Source: Eudromia elegans
Taxonomy: Eukaryota > Chordata > Aves > Tinamiformes > Tinamidae
Length of the DNA: 64,000 bases
Assembly: GCA_003342815.1 (NCBI GenBank)
Contig: PTEX01000015.1
Coordinates: forward strand, 5,201,151 to 5,265,150
Direction: 5' to 3'
Of this stretch, positions 37,516 to 50,300 are shown in pieces. Under the pieces are notes generated by a model, which made no database searches, was not told the origin of the DNA, and saw only the letters and a list, made by a program, of their open reading frames with translations. Every line of letters begins with the position of its first letter. The first letter of the stretch is position 1. The translations under genes were made by a program, and so were the position numbers.

Positions 37516-40500
37516 AAAAGGGCTTGTCTGTTCTCTCGCTCCATTACTTCTCTGGCATGTGCCCATCTGAGGACGACCTCCTGTAATCATAAAACTGTGG
37601 AAATGAGACTTAATGCAAGACCTTATAATATGTCAAGCCTATTTCTATGCTAATACTGGACTGACCCCATAATGTGTTTTCCAGTGCTTAGACTTGGCTT
37701 ATTTTTTAATGTCGCCATATAATCTAAGCTTACAAATGTTATAAATGTTATCTCTAGCCTAGAGATGATGCATATTAAACAAGAACTAGCCAAGCACACT
37801 GACACTCTTTAATCTTGATGGAAAGATGGAACACTGGAATTAAAAAAAAAAAAACTAGAAAGAAAGAAAGAAAAGGAATTTGGGTAAAGAAAAATTAGGA
37901 ATATGACCATGGGCACAAACATGATAGCTGCAGCAAGATTACGGCTGCTAATACACTAATATGTAGGGTAATGGATTTATTTATGGGACTTATTGAAAAA
38001 CACAAATAACTATGGAAGCTGTTGAGACGCAGCACTGAGATATAAAATTGGATCTAATCCCAATCCAACCCGGTTTAGAACTAGAGAGGGGATCCATAAC
38101 TATCTCTAGGATTCTTTTTCTGATTTATTGAAAATTGAGTCACTTGTTATTTCAGAGACACGGCCCAAAAGTTCCAGATCTGCATCAGGCAGTTTCTGAT
38201 CCATGCAGCCTATTCCATTTCAAACCCAAATTATGTCTCTGGAAGACCTGACCGATAGTCCAAAGCAGCAGAAGTTCTCCTGGGTACAAAGCTGCAGGGT
38301 GGGCGTGCAATGAGCTCTGAGCCATACAACAAGGGGAGGAATCTCTAGTGGTTATGAAAACTTGAGTTTATTGTCGTTCTGACAAAATTGCCCGAGCAAA
38401 CCTGACAGAGGAAGTCAAATAGCAGACTTTGGACTTCGATGTTGCCCCAGCAGAGCAGCCTCGCTGGCCTCCCATGACCAACGTCCCTCATCCCATCACG
38501 GAGCATGTCCACGGGCAATGTGCCTCTTAGGATGGTCCCTGGCACTTGCTGTGCCCAGAGCAGGGCCTGTTTGACTGGTACCAAGTACTGCCTGGCAGGT
38601 ATCGAAACAGGCCCGGAGGGACTGAGGAATGATCAGTGTGGGCTGGTGGCAGGACGTGCTGCCTCCTGTTTTAGTTACTTACATATTGTAACAGATTGTA
38701 GTTTAGAGTTCATTTTGCTGAGGTATAACTATGCTTCAAAAGTTGTTTTTCAAATGCATCTGCACAGTTAATATATGTTAGCACAAAGAAGATCTGCAAA
38801 ATGACATTTTCCTTACATTACTCCAGCCCTTAAGAGTGACTTCCCAGTTACCAACTTCATGTATCAGTGTGACTGCCCTGTCATGCAGAGATTCAAAATA
38901 AAGACCTCTTTGTAAAGTTAAGGAATATCCCAAATATCCATTTAAACATACATTTTAAAGTAATACATAGAAGATCTTTTTTTTTCAAAAGCAAGTGACG
39001 TGTTCAGCGTTTTGGGGGAAAAAACAGGGCATTTCCTTGATTAATTGAACCGGATCTCAGACACATCCCCTGAGCTTTGAATGACCAAAGGTGCCGTGCA
39101 GAGCCGCTACCATGGCCAGAGCGGAATGGATCTGGGAGCACTCATGTGACATGGAGCAGGCACCTCCTCATCTCGCAGGGATGTGCAATTTGTCAGATGC
39201 AGACAAGGGCTGGGTACCGAGAAAGGCGATTCTGACCCATGGCCTCTGCATGTCCCACAATGACCTCCAAGCTCTGCCTCCTGACAGTTAATCCATCGGA
39301 TGTGTCAAGGCTGCCATGGGAACACGGGCTGAGCAAACAGGCAGGAACATTTCCGATCCATCACAATTTGTGTGGTCAGACTGAAGCCACGACATTCATG
39401 TTCAGGCTGAAAACCAAACATTTCCAAAGAAGCTTTGGAGCTAGAATTTCAAATTATCATTGGTCCAACCGTTTTGGGTTTTTTTCTTTTCTTTTTTTCC
39501 TTTCTCATCACATTTAATGATTTTTGAATCACTGGAACAAAACCCAAACACCCCTGCAGCCACACAGCCATCTCTGTGTGTGCTTCCTTAGTGGTGTACA
39601 ACAACATGCCACACACATGCGCACGCCTTGGGATCAGCACAGGAAACAGCTTTATTCCCAGCACCTGAAATGATGTGGAGAAGAGAAATACTCATTCCTC
39701 TTCTCTCAAAGCTCAGAGATCTGACTTAAAACATGCCCTTCAGGCAGCAAGAACACTTTCTATGTTGTCTTTTTTTTTCTTTTTCAAATTGCATTATATC
39801 TAATCAAATCTTCTCATCAGATTTTCAGTGGAGAGGGGAAAAAAAAAAGAACATTGCAAAGGCAGAGGCAGGATCTACTTCCCTCTTGCCACACATCCCC
39901 CCATTCTGAGCATCCTTCAGCTGTGAAGGAAAGCAGAGCTCCACACAGCAGAAGGGATATTGCTAATGAGGGGATTTTAGGTAGTCTCCCTTGTGTCTGA
40001 GGGCTGCTGCTGCTGCAGCGATGCTGGTGCAAGAGTGCCATGCAGCGGTCAGTCTTAATACTAAGAGCGTGATTGCTAAAACCTCTAGGGACTGTATTGC
40101 AAGGATCTCTCTCAGAAGAATATCCAAGCTGTTGCATGGCTATGCTAGGTCCTAATACAATGTACATGGTGGCTCTGAAATCTGAAGACAAAGTCCAGAC
40201 TCCAGTCTTACATGAGTGGCAAGATCACAAGGAGCTGTAACACTGAAAGGAGCTGATTTTCTTTGTGTGGGTGGAACAAGGAGTGGCCAGAATTGCAAAT
40301 ATCGTAACAGCATAATCAGAAATTCTGCATTAACGTGGACTCAGACACGGCTTGAAAGCAACACACAATTCCTAGCAGCCAGCCCAGGAGACAGACCAAG
40401 GCGGTGCTAAAAGCAGCTACAGGAATATAGGGAATAGTGGTAAAAGCTGGCATCAAAACCCCCCCAGCATATTGGGGGCTAAATGAACCATGAAACAATC

Positions 40501-42679
40501 CTCACATTCAGAAACAGGCTTCACTTCCCAGCAGAAGGGAGAGAACAGTGATGCATCCTTCAAAAACTCTAAGCTCTTCCCTTCTTTCAAATAGGGGAGG
40601 ACTAGGAGAGCACACAGGACACCAAAGATCCAGCCTAAGCTGCTGTAAGCAGCAGCTCTGTGAGCAGCAGAAACAAGAATCTCCTGTGGATGCCCCATGG
40701 ACTAGGGAGCTCTCCATAGCACTGTAAAATGCCTCTGCTTTGGACATTTGTAACTTCCTCCGTGCCTTTGCTCGGAGAGCATCAAAGCTTTGGTCATTCC
40801 TGTGGGAATATTAATGGAGCCCCTTGTTCCTATTCAAATGTCTAGCTCCAAAAAGCCACTAGGAACACCTATTTTGAGCACTTAGGGAAACATATCCCTG
40901 CAATGCAACACCAGCCTTCAGGACTAGTAAACAGCTGCTGCAAAATTCTACCTACGGAAACAGGCTGTCAGCTGGTTCCCAGCTCCCCCGAGCCCTCCAT
41001 GTACAACTGCTTGTGACCAGAAGAGGGCAAGCTCTGATTATTCAACATGCCACTGCGACTGATAAATTGCATTTGGAAAGGCATATTGGCCTGTGCACTA
41101 CACTGGAACCTGCTTTAGAGCCTCATGAAGAATGATATTCTATCACTTGTCCTAAAATTCTGGATTTGCATTTATATAGCACAAAAGACATTGCTCTTTC
41201 CTTAGGCAAATTTCATTACTTTGGCTACATTTCCTCATGAATACAGCACTGAAGGAAATATTATACGAACTGAAGGGTAATGCAGGCATAAAAATAAATG
41301 AGAATAAATTAGCTGTTCCATTAGGCTGGAATCTAGGAGCTGGTTGTGAGCCACCAGTGAGCCTGAACCAGCTCTCCAGAATGGACGGGAATGGAAGCAG
41401 GAAAACCAAACCGCTTTTCAGCTGGATTTGGAGCAAGCTGGGGAAGGATAACATGCCTAGCTGCTCATGGTAGAAAAAAAAATAGATTCAACAGTTGTGA
41501 ACTCCCTTCCTGCCTTGTGTTTCTATGCTCCCCTCTTTGCAAATATGGAAAAAAACAGTGGTGCCTGGAGTTTGGAGTGGGCTTTAGACAGCTCCCAAGT
41601 AACTATAATAAACAGGTTACCCAGACTGCAGATTATCCTTGCTGTAGACATTAGCTATGGCAGCAAACAAATGCTGAAATGCTGATAAATGCCTCGTGCC
41701 TTTGGGGACAGGCCAGGCGGCAGCTCAGCCGCTCACCCACAGAACACAGCCAGAGCTGGACTGCCAACTTCTGCCAGACTCGAGATGGGCCATGAAGAGA
41801 CAGCTCGGGTTTTGGTGTGCCAAGGCCCTAGGGCACCCTAGCAATGCTGGAGGGAGATGGCCGTCAACGTATGGGCCCAGCCTTCTCACCTCTGTGCAGG
41901 AGACCATAAAGATACGTGGGAGCTGCACTATGGAGCCATGTGAGTAGCTCCTACCCCATGTGGATGTGTGTCCCTTAACTTCCCAGTTCATGCCTAATGA
42001 CCAGGATTGTGCATTATCCAGGTGCCTTGGTTGAGGATACCTGAGCTAGGAGCTTTGCTTCACTAGTTCAGCATTAAAGTTGAAATAGAAATTATTTCAG
42101 TTAGTATAGAAATTATACTAACAGAGATTTCTTTTCTGCCGTTTTATCCCCTTGCTTTATAAGCAAACAGAAGTAGCTGTCAGTAATCAAATGCTTGGGC
42201 TAGTTTGAAAACATTATCATTCCTGTCTGAAAGGGTTTATTATAACTGCTGAAGGCAGGAACACATCCCCCTCATCTCCATAGCTTTGGTATGCCTTGTT
42301 AGCAAGCCAAGCTGGAGTTTTAAACATACAAACGCTAGTGATTCCTCCTCATTATTCCCTATTATTTTCATGGTTATCCTAGAGAGTCAGTCTCTCCATG
42401 TCAAGGCCACAGGCAGCTCTTTTTCTCTTTAGAAGATACGCAGTTGTGGAGGACCAGGAGGATATGGCATTGGAAGACTCACCTGCTATCATTCTTAATC
42501 ATTTCACAACAAGTTGCTAACATCGACTTCGTCTCTCATTGCCCTGGAACCCCTCACATTTCACAACGTCCCTTAGCCCGTGCTAGCCGCTGCTGTGCCT
42601 GGCAGGGAACCGCTTCAGCACCTGCAGGGCAGACTAGGAGAGTCTGCTAGAGAGCCGTGGGCTGCTGGCACAACCTGGC
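37516..42679. other. Intergenic DNA, no gene seen
   Basis: Non-coding between the STMN2 3' end and the first orphan CpG patch. It has an (GAAA)n-like run near 37855-37875, an A/T-rich run near 39478-39500 and otherwise unremarkable sequence. The open frames here are short and have no recognisable content. Confidence 0.6.
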
Positions 42680-43070
42680 ATCCGTGCCGAGGCAGGATGC
42701 ATGTTCCTAGATGTGGCAAGCGATCTTGGCTATAGAGGGTCCTTTATGGCGCCCCAGGTACCTGCTGGCTCTTGCAGCATGCGTGCACAGACACATTCAG
42801 ACAGCCCTAGGCTCGCTGGCCCGGGCTCCGAGCTGGCTGAACGCGGGCGGCCTGAAACCCGTCTCTGCACTCGAGCAGCTCCGCAGCGCTGGGGCGAGCG
42901 CGTGGCCACCGCGGTGCCACTGCAGGGCCCCGGGTCACAGGCAGGCCGCTCGGAGAGCTGACAGAGCCGGCACGGCTGCGCAGGAGCCTCGGCAGAGACG
43001 GCCTCGTCTCCCATGTCAGACACCCGCTTCCCTTCCCCAGAGCAGCCCACAGGGTGTCCCTTGACCAAGG
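42680..43070. promoter_or_regulatory. Orphan CpG-rich patch between STMN2 and HEY1
   Basis: GC-rich DNA with about twenty-five CpGs, densest at 42800-43000 (e.g. GAGCGCGTGGCCACCGCGG), in otherwise AT-rich intergenic DNA 5.2 kb past the STMN2 3' end. Open frames overlap on both strands, none with recognisable protein features. It may be a distal regulatory element or the start of an unannotated non-coding RNA. Confidence 0.4.
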
Positions 43071-43481
43071 CTTCCTGCCGTGGTTTATGGAACCAGGTTC
43101 ATGGAGTCAGGTTCATGTTCTCCCATGGTTCGTCCTCTCCTTCTGCAGCCACACCCTCTGCTCTGTCTTTCCCTGTTGAAGCCACATTAGTCCGTGTTTT
43201 TGCTTGGAGGCTCGGGGCAGATTTGGTTGCCTCTCCTCCAGGAGAAAGAGAGTTCTCCTCTCCACTCCTGCCCTGTGACTTTGTGTGGAGGTGGGAGATC
43301 AGGGCGCACGCGAGACTTCTGAGCCTGTCCTGCACAGGTCTGAGCAGGGCTCCCCAAAGACCTGCTGACTTCCAAGGCTCTTCACGAACTGTTTCTTCTG
43401 CTTCCCTCTGGGTTAAGCAAAGTCAAGGACCTAACTAAAGTAAACACGTCTTGGTTGATTTTACACCTTTTAAACAAAAGC

Positions 43482-43740
43482 TCATAAGAGCAGCTGCACT
43501 GGGCCAGACCCAGGGTCCCCTTGGAGACTCTACTTCTGCCATGGGGTCAGGCCAGCAAGTAGTGGTATCTCTCTATCCTTCAGCAACATGCAGGTCTGAA
43601 GTTGCCTGAGAAGGAATTATTTAGGATGCTTAATAACATGGATGGATTTATTTCTTTTATTAATATCTCTAATCACTTTCTGAGGCCAAGGGAAGCAGCT
43701 GGTGTCTATAGTGTCTTATGACTATGAGCTCCACAGCTGG
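43482..43740 (-). mobile_element. Ancient CR1 LINE relic (reptile type)
   Basis: CATAAGAGCAGCTGCACTGG, GCCAGACCCAGGGTCC, later GATGGATTTATTTCTTTT, and then GTCTTATGACTATGAGCTCC are spaced as in the reverse complement of turtle/crocodile-type CR1 3' ends, as I recall them (CATAAGAA..GCCATACTGGGTCAGACC, ATGAATTTATCTAGTTCTTTT, GGAGTTCCACAG). It is highly diverged and keeps only the 3' untranslated part, so it probably predates modern birds. Confidence 0.6.
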
Positions 43741-46700
43741 AACCCCATCTCCATTTGGTTCTCACCTGGTAGCAGTGCCTGCTATACCTGCAACATCTCT
43801 AAGCAGCTCCTCAGCATTTTCAAAAAAAGAGGCTGTCAGGAAACATTGGAATTGTTGCTGCAGAAAGGAGATGTTCTGGAAAAGACCTTTATTATTCCTC
43901 TAAACTAACAAACCCATGTCTCTGAATCCTACTTGCCCATCCTCATCTTGGACACTGCCCACCACTCAGACACCACGGCAGTGCAATCCCTCAAAGTATG
44001 GTTTGCTTATCTATCTGTTATCAAATTATTCTGCTTAAACTGCTCTGCGGTTTAACCACCTCAGTGCTTGGGACTGGTTTAACAGAAATGTTTTACAGTA
44101 TCACAAAGCAGAAGTGCAAGTGTGCAAATGTGCCTTACAGGTCTACAGAAGTCAACTGAATTACTTGGCAACCACCAGCCAAATTTTTACATATGAGGTG
44201 TCCTAGGCCAGCCGCTGCCACACAGAAGCCCTACTAGTTGGTACAGGTCACCTAGGACACTATTTCTTCTCTGTGAGCACAGACCATTGACCCCAATTAT
44301 GTAGCAAATTGGAGTTTTTTCCTAGGTTTTCTGGAAAAAATGACTCCCTTTTTAATTGAACCAATCAAATATGTGGAAAGAACATTATAGGAGATTTATT
44401 TTCCTACTCCTTTCCCAGAGAAACTAGAAACACTTCTTTTCCTGGAGAAGCTATTTTTTTTTCGGTCTGTAGGGGACCTCTGTGCTGGAAGTCCACCTGC
44501 TTTCTCCTTGTCCTATAGCACAGATCAGTAACCAGGTACTACTTTACCTTTTACTTACTGTCCAAGTAAGGACAGAAAGGCAAGGCAAGAGGTTTCCAAA
44601 GTAACGGTAATTGCTTCCCAGTGGAATAAAGAGAACTAGTGCAGTCTGTTTGTCGCCTTTCCACTATATTTCAACCTATTTCCCAATGAACTTAGAGTCT
44701 GTACAAAACCAAGAGGTCAGCTGACTATTTCAGCTTGTCAAAGAGCTCCATACATATTTTTTAGCTTTTAAGTCCTGAGCCCATCATATCTAATGAACAG
44801 TAACTGAATGATATACAAATCTGGAGTGATTGACTGAAAGACTGATTAGAAAAGGAAACACACCTTACTTTGAAGCAGTATATTGATTTCTGCTGAATAT
44901 TGTTATCAATCTTTCCCTCCTTGCAGTGGAAATCAAATGCAGATTTCTGATACTGAAATCTGGAACAGTTATCCCCATAAATTACATCTTTCTTGGTTTG
45001 TGCAATATAGGAAAGCACATGATCTATTCTTTGTTTTGGTGGAAACAGTGGTTTATTTTATCACTACTAGCAAGCAATAGCTGAGTGAAAGCACAAAAAA
45101 TAAGCTTTTACACTGTGTGGATCTCCCCACAAAATCTCTTAAAACATGCTTGGACATCTTTACATCACCTTGAAGATAATATTGTTCAAAAGACCACCAA
45201 AAGACCTCCTTGCTATATTTACAGTGGTCTTAGAAGAAAGCAAAGAGTAACAAAATATGAAATAATCTCCATTATAGGTGTTCAGAGAAGGACTTGCTGC
45301 AAATGCAGCTGTAAGTGACTAGAGCAGCTGCAATTTTATTGAGCTGCTGGTCTTAGAGAAAGAATGAATTTGAGATATCAAAATGCCTAGAGGAGAGTTG
45401 GAACAACTTCACATGTTTCTCAGAAACAGGTAAGACTCTCAAGTCTTACTATCCTGAGGACTGTTTCTAAGAAAATGCCTGCGGAGGAAGGTAAATCATA
45501 GTAGCTGAAGACTTTATCAAGAAAAAGGTAATGACTATGTGGGTAACACTGTAAATATTCATGGGATTCACTGCATAGCATGAGGTAGCTTCTACACATC
45601 AACAAAAGTAACCCTGATAGTAATTGCAGATATTTTATTACCTGAGGAACAATACTATGAAATTATGAATGTGGGAATTTTAATAGGAAGTGCAGCAATC
45701 AGTCTGATACTGGAGAAACTATAGACTGCATATCTCCATAGGCTTTGGGTTGGTATGTTCCAAAGGTTAATACAATCTATGAATCATTAGCAGCTCCATA
45801 AGGAATCACAAAATTCTTTTCACATAACTGCTCATAGAAACTGCTGGATATGCACCCTCTGCCAAGGGACCAGCAAAGAGGATTCTTCATGCATAGGGAC
45901 AACATAAGATCTGCTCATGAACCTCAGGCAGACAAGGCAGAATGGCCACTTCTCCAAGAAGAAGACCAAACAGGTTTGTAATTCTGGTGAAAAATGTGTG
46001 CATTCATGAGTGTGCAGTCACACAGGCCACCACTGCAAGATTTTTGGCTGTTTCTGTGAAGTCAGAGCTAGTAGAGATGCTTTTCCTATATGTGATGTTA
46101 AATTCAAGGCAACTGAAAGCATAAATTAGCTTCATCTTCTCACCCACACTTTGGATGACTCATATGCTGCCTAACTTAGTATGAAGGGGTCTCTGATGAC
46201 CCAAATCCCCCAGAGAATTGCCCTAGTTACCCATATAAGCTACTTGTGCTCTGAGTAAGCCTGTGTGTGGTACTGAGCTTCATTTCATGAGCAGTCATAA
46301 GAGATTATTACCCTATAGACTTCTGAAGTGCTGTTGAATATCTTAAACAGAACTCCTTACTGTGAACTGCTTAATAGTTTCTGGAAAATAGATGACCACA
46401 TTAGGGAAGATATACAAAGGAAAAGGCATGCAGTTTCCAAAATATGTCTGTTTACTGCATGTTGGGTATTTTGTCCATAGTGCTATAAAATAATACTCGC
46501 AAGTCCTGGTAAATGGTTTCATGACAAACACAGATCTTTCTTTGGGATTGACACCAGGGGATAAAGCAATATAAATAACAACATAGCACATAATTTTGAG
46601 GGTTTGGACCTCATCAATTCATGTGTGCTTCTTGAAACAGGGCATTGCTTATCCTGTAAAACCTGTTTAAGTCACACACAAGGAATTGTACAGTACTTGT

Positions 46701-47276
46701 TGTCAAACTGAGCAAGTGTTTCAGTTTTTGAAGAATTAACTTTGCCTCTCAGAAACCAGATGTGGATCTGCAAAATAACTTAAGGATAGGTTTCTTTCCT
46801 TCTGTTTCTCATTAATCACAGTCTGATTACATAACAATTGTTTTTCTTAAACAGACCTTTTCATGGGCTGCTAAATGAGAAATACAGGGATTATAATAAA
46901 TTTTCTGTGGCATTTTGAATATAAACAGAATTCTCCAATCAAATATTGATAATAACTGATGCAAATGTTTTGTGCTATATTAGCACTTGACTGATTTTGA
47001 TTGTTCTTGTTTTGATCCCTTCATCGCTAAGAGAATGTTGAATGACTATTTGTTGTTCAAATATTATGTTAGTTTTTATTTTTCTGATTTGATTTTTTTT
47101 AAAGAAGGTAGCACTAACAAATAAAATAAAATATTTTCTGTTATACATTTAGACCTTCATATTTTCACCATACTTTAAGAAAACACAAATTAAAATTACC
47201 TCTAAACCTTATAGAAAAGGCAAATTTAAGGTATCTAAAACATGTAAGAAGTGTGGTCATTCACTGGGTGGCTAAT

Positions 47277-47343
47277 ATTTATTGATATGTGACATAAACA
47301 TCCATTGATATCAATGGGAATATGTTTGATAATATCAATAAAT
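47277..47343. repeat. Nested palindrome with 16-bp perfect core
   Basis: CCATTGATATCAATGG at 47302-47317 is a perfect palindrome. It is flanked almost symmetrically by ATTTATTGATAT (47277-47288) and its exact reverse complement ATATCAATAAAT (47332-47343). Between core and arms AAACAT also pairs with ATGTTT. The whole 67-bp block can fold into a long interrupted hairpin. The core resembles the CCATTGACTTCAATGG centre of an old sauropsid palindromic repeat. Confidence 0.85.
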
Positions 47344-50300
47344 GCTGGTCTGGTCTCCAGATTAATCATTCAGTATCTCGAGGATGAAAAGCCCACTCGA
47401 GGAACGCATCTACAGTCAGGTAAGTAAGTAAAATAATGCACATTGATAATGAATCCAGGGAACTTCAAATAAATCCTCTCTTTATAGAGAGACCACATCA
47501 CGATGTGTCCTAAAATGGAAAGTACATTGCTGTTGATCTAGAGCAATGGCAATCATTCATTCTTCACTTGTATTCAAATGGTACCTGCACTTGACACAGA
47601 TGAATTTTCTGTCTGAGTTGTCTTCTTTCTTGTGAGTTCTCATGAGCTTATGAAGCCTAATAATCCTTGCTGTATTAGCAATGACACCATTGAAAAAGTA
47701 GATTTCGTACAAGACTTGCAAACAATAACAGACTCCACCTGGTAGCACCTAAGAAGCAACATGTATTAAGAGCAACTACTTGTTTTATGCTCACTGCAGT
47801 CAAAATTGGTCTCATGTTTAAAAAAAAAAAAAAAATGCACAGAAGAGCTTGCCTCTTTTACAATAACTGCTAGTCACAAGCCAAGCTACAAAGTCTGGCC
47901 ACAGCCTTGTAGATCCTGTTCAGTTTCTCCCACCATCTTAGGTGCCAAACCTAGAATCAAGGATATGGTATATATGTGATAGCATACAGATGAAGGCAAA
48001 GGTCTAAACTTTAATCCTGCCATAAAAACTTTTCCAGCTCTTTTGGAGGAAGATTTAATGATACATGTTTTCTGTAGAGCTCCCAGTGGCCTGTCACTCT
48101 GATCTTTTGGGGGAACCAGAAGCTGTCAGGACCAGAAAAGTTCAGAAGTGATCCCATGTAGTTTAGGACTATTCAGGATAGCATATATTTGCTGATAAGA
48201 ACCAGGCAAATCATGACCTTGTGACTCTGATCAAAGGCCAATGACCTTTTTCTTGGAGCCACCAGGAAAAAAATGCAGCATTCCTTGACACATTCAGGAA
48301 ATCCCGCAGCTATTTTTGACAACTATCACATGGTAGCTGGCCAGCATATTCTGCAGATAGGCAAATGCTGCCAAAAAGTCTCATTTCTTAAAGAGAACCA
48401 CAACATTTCTAGGCTCTCCACAAGTCAGTAGCATCTCAGGACAGGGTCAGATGTGAAAAAGTGTTTAGCATGTCATAGGTCACTTCTCAATAAACAGTGC
48501 AGAGCTTATGGCTAGTTCAGGGGACACCTTACCAAGACCCATACACCCAGAGGAAGGAGTGTGTCAAGGCAGTGAAGGTGCCTTGGTCACAGATGAAATC
48601 TGGCCCTGAGCACAGATTCTCTCTGCTGTTTTGCAGAGTCTCGGGCAACCAATAAAAACATAACGTTGCTCAGATGTGAGGAACGCTTTGCGGAAAGCTG
48701 AAGCCCCTTGGAGTAACACCCTTCTGTCAGCAGCAAATCAACTGTGTGCCTGTTATGGCAGCTGAGCATCTCTTTCAGCATTTTGAAGCATACCATCACG
48801 TAGGAGGATGCTAGGGAAGCAGAGAGAGAGAGAAGAAAAAAAAAGAAACGGGAAGCCAGGGCCTTGTAAGTCTCCAATGGAAATGATTTTCATGTCAAAT
48901 GACCTAAGTGTCAAACATGAGTCACTGCTGCCATTTCTCCCTGCCCAAAAGAGGGAAATACATAATTTGTGGTCAAGGCGAAGCCTCTTGGGGTGACACA
49001 TATTGTGAAGCTTGACTCCAGCGCTGCTGGGAACTTAATAGGGATATCTCTGCACAGTACCCATTATATTATGTAATGCTCTGTGGGGACTGGAAACAGG
49101 CGGCTCTTCCAGCCGGCACAAGGTTATCAACATTTTGGTGACAGAAAGTGATACTCTTGTAAAGCTCTCCTGAAAGGCTGCCCACGTTTGGTAGCTGTGG
49201 TGTCTAACACCACGTTCTTGTTTTAAAAACAACATTGGAGCAAGAAAGGTGTAGTTGTGCTTCATTTTCCTCTTTTATTTTATACCAAGTGTAAGTGATT
49301 ACTGACAGCTTGATGCAAAATAAAAACTGATTTGAGGTGTTTTATTTTGAAATATAAAAGACAAGCGATAAGTGCCTATGAAGACATGTACGTACATAAC
49401 TTCTTTTCAATATCACTGCCTTACATAAAGTAAGCTGCTCAAAGGAAGAGCAAAGTGGCCCAAGTCCTCAGCCACTGCAGTATTTTAAGCAGTACTCCAC
49501 CACTCACAAGTACCAAGAGTCTGGTCTATTATCTGCCATTCAGTCCTCCATATTGTCTGTGAAATGTGCTCTTAGTTAGTGTACTTAGTGTACTTGAATA
49601 ACTCAGTCAACAGAGGGAAGTAGATATCAAACATTCCCATCCAGGGATATGGGTTTACTTTCTGGCAGTTTAGTGTGATGAAAGCCATCGCTGACGCAAG
49701 TCCTCCAGCTTGGCCATTAGGCTTCTGCTCTTGTTATATCACTGAATCCTAAAGATCTTCAGTTTTGATACCAGTAGTAGACACACTTTGAATCACACCT
49801 CACTCCTTCAAAAATCTGTCTAGAATGCAGCATATGTTAGGAACAGAAAACGTAACACTCATCCTTGGCTGCACATCTGAACACCTGATAGGCACGAATG
49901 TCTTTAATCGCCAAGGCGACTTTACAGCACCCCTTGTGTGGGATGCACAGCCTGTGGGACCTCTGGGATTATAGCTTAGGAAAGCTTAGGGCCAGGAAGG
50001 AGGACTTGCAGCGATGCCTGCAACTGCTGTTACTTTTGGGGTGTGCTTGTTTGTAAGCATGCTGGGCTTCACCAATGCAGCACGTCCACTGCATTTTACT
50101 TTACAGATTGGGCTGCTGAAGACAATTTTTCAATTTTAAGAACAATTTAATAGCAACTATTTCAATAAAGCAGAAACATAACTCTTGAATTTGCAAAGAT
50201 GTTATGTTCTTTGTCCATAAAGATGCCAGTTGCAGGCAGTTAAAAGATGCATCTCAAAACCAGGATTCTTTCTGACACTAGATCTTTTTCTGTAAGGAGC

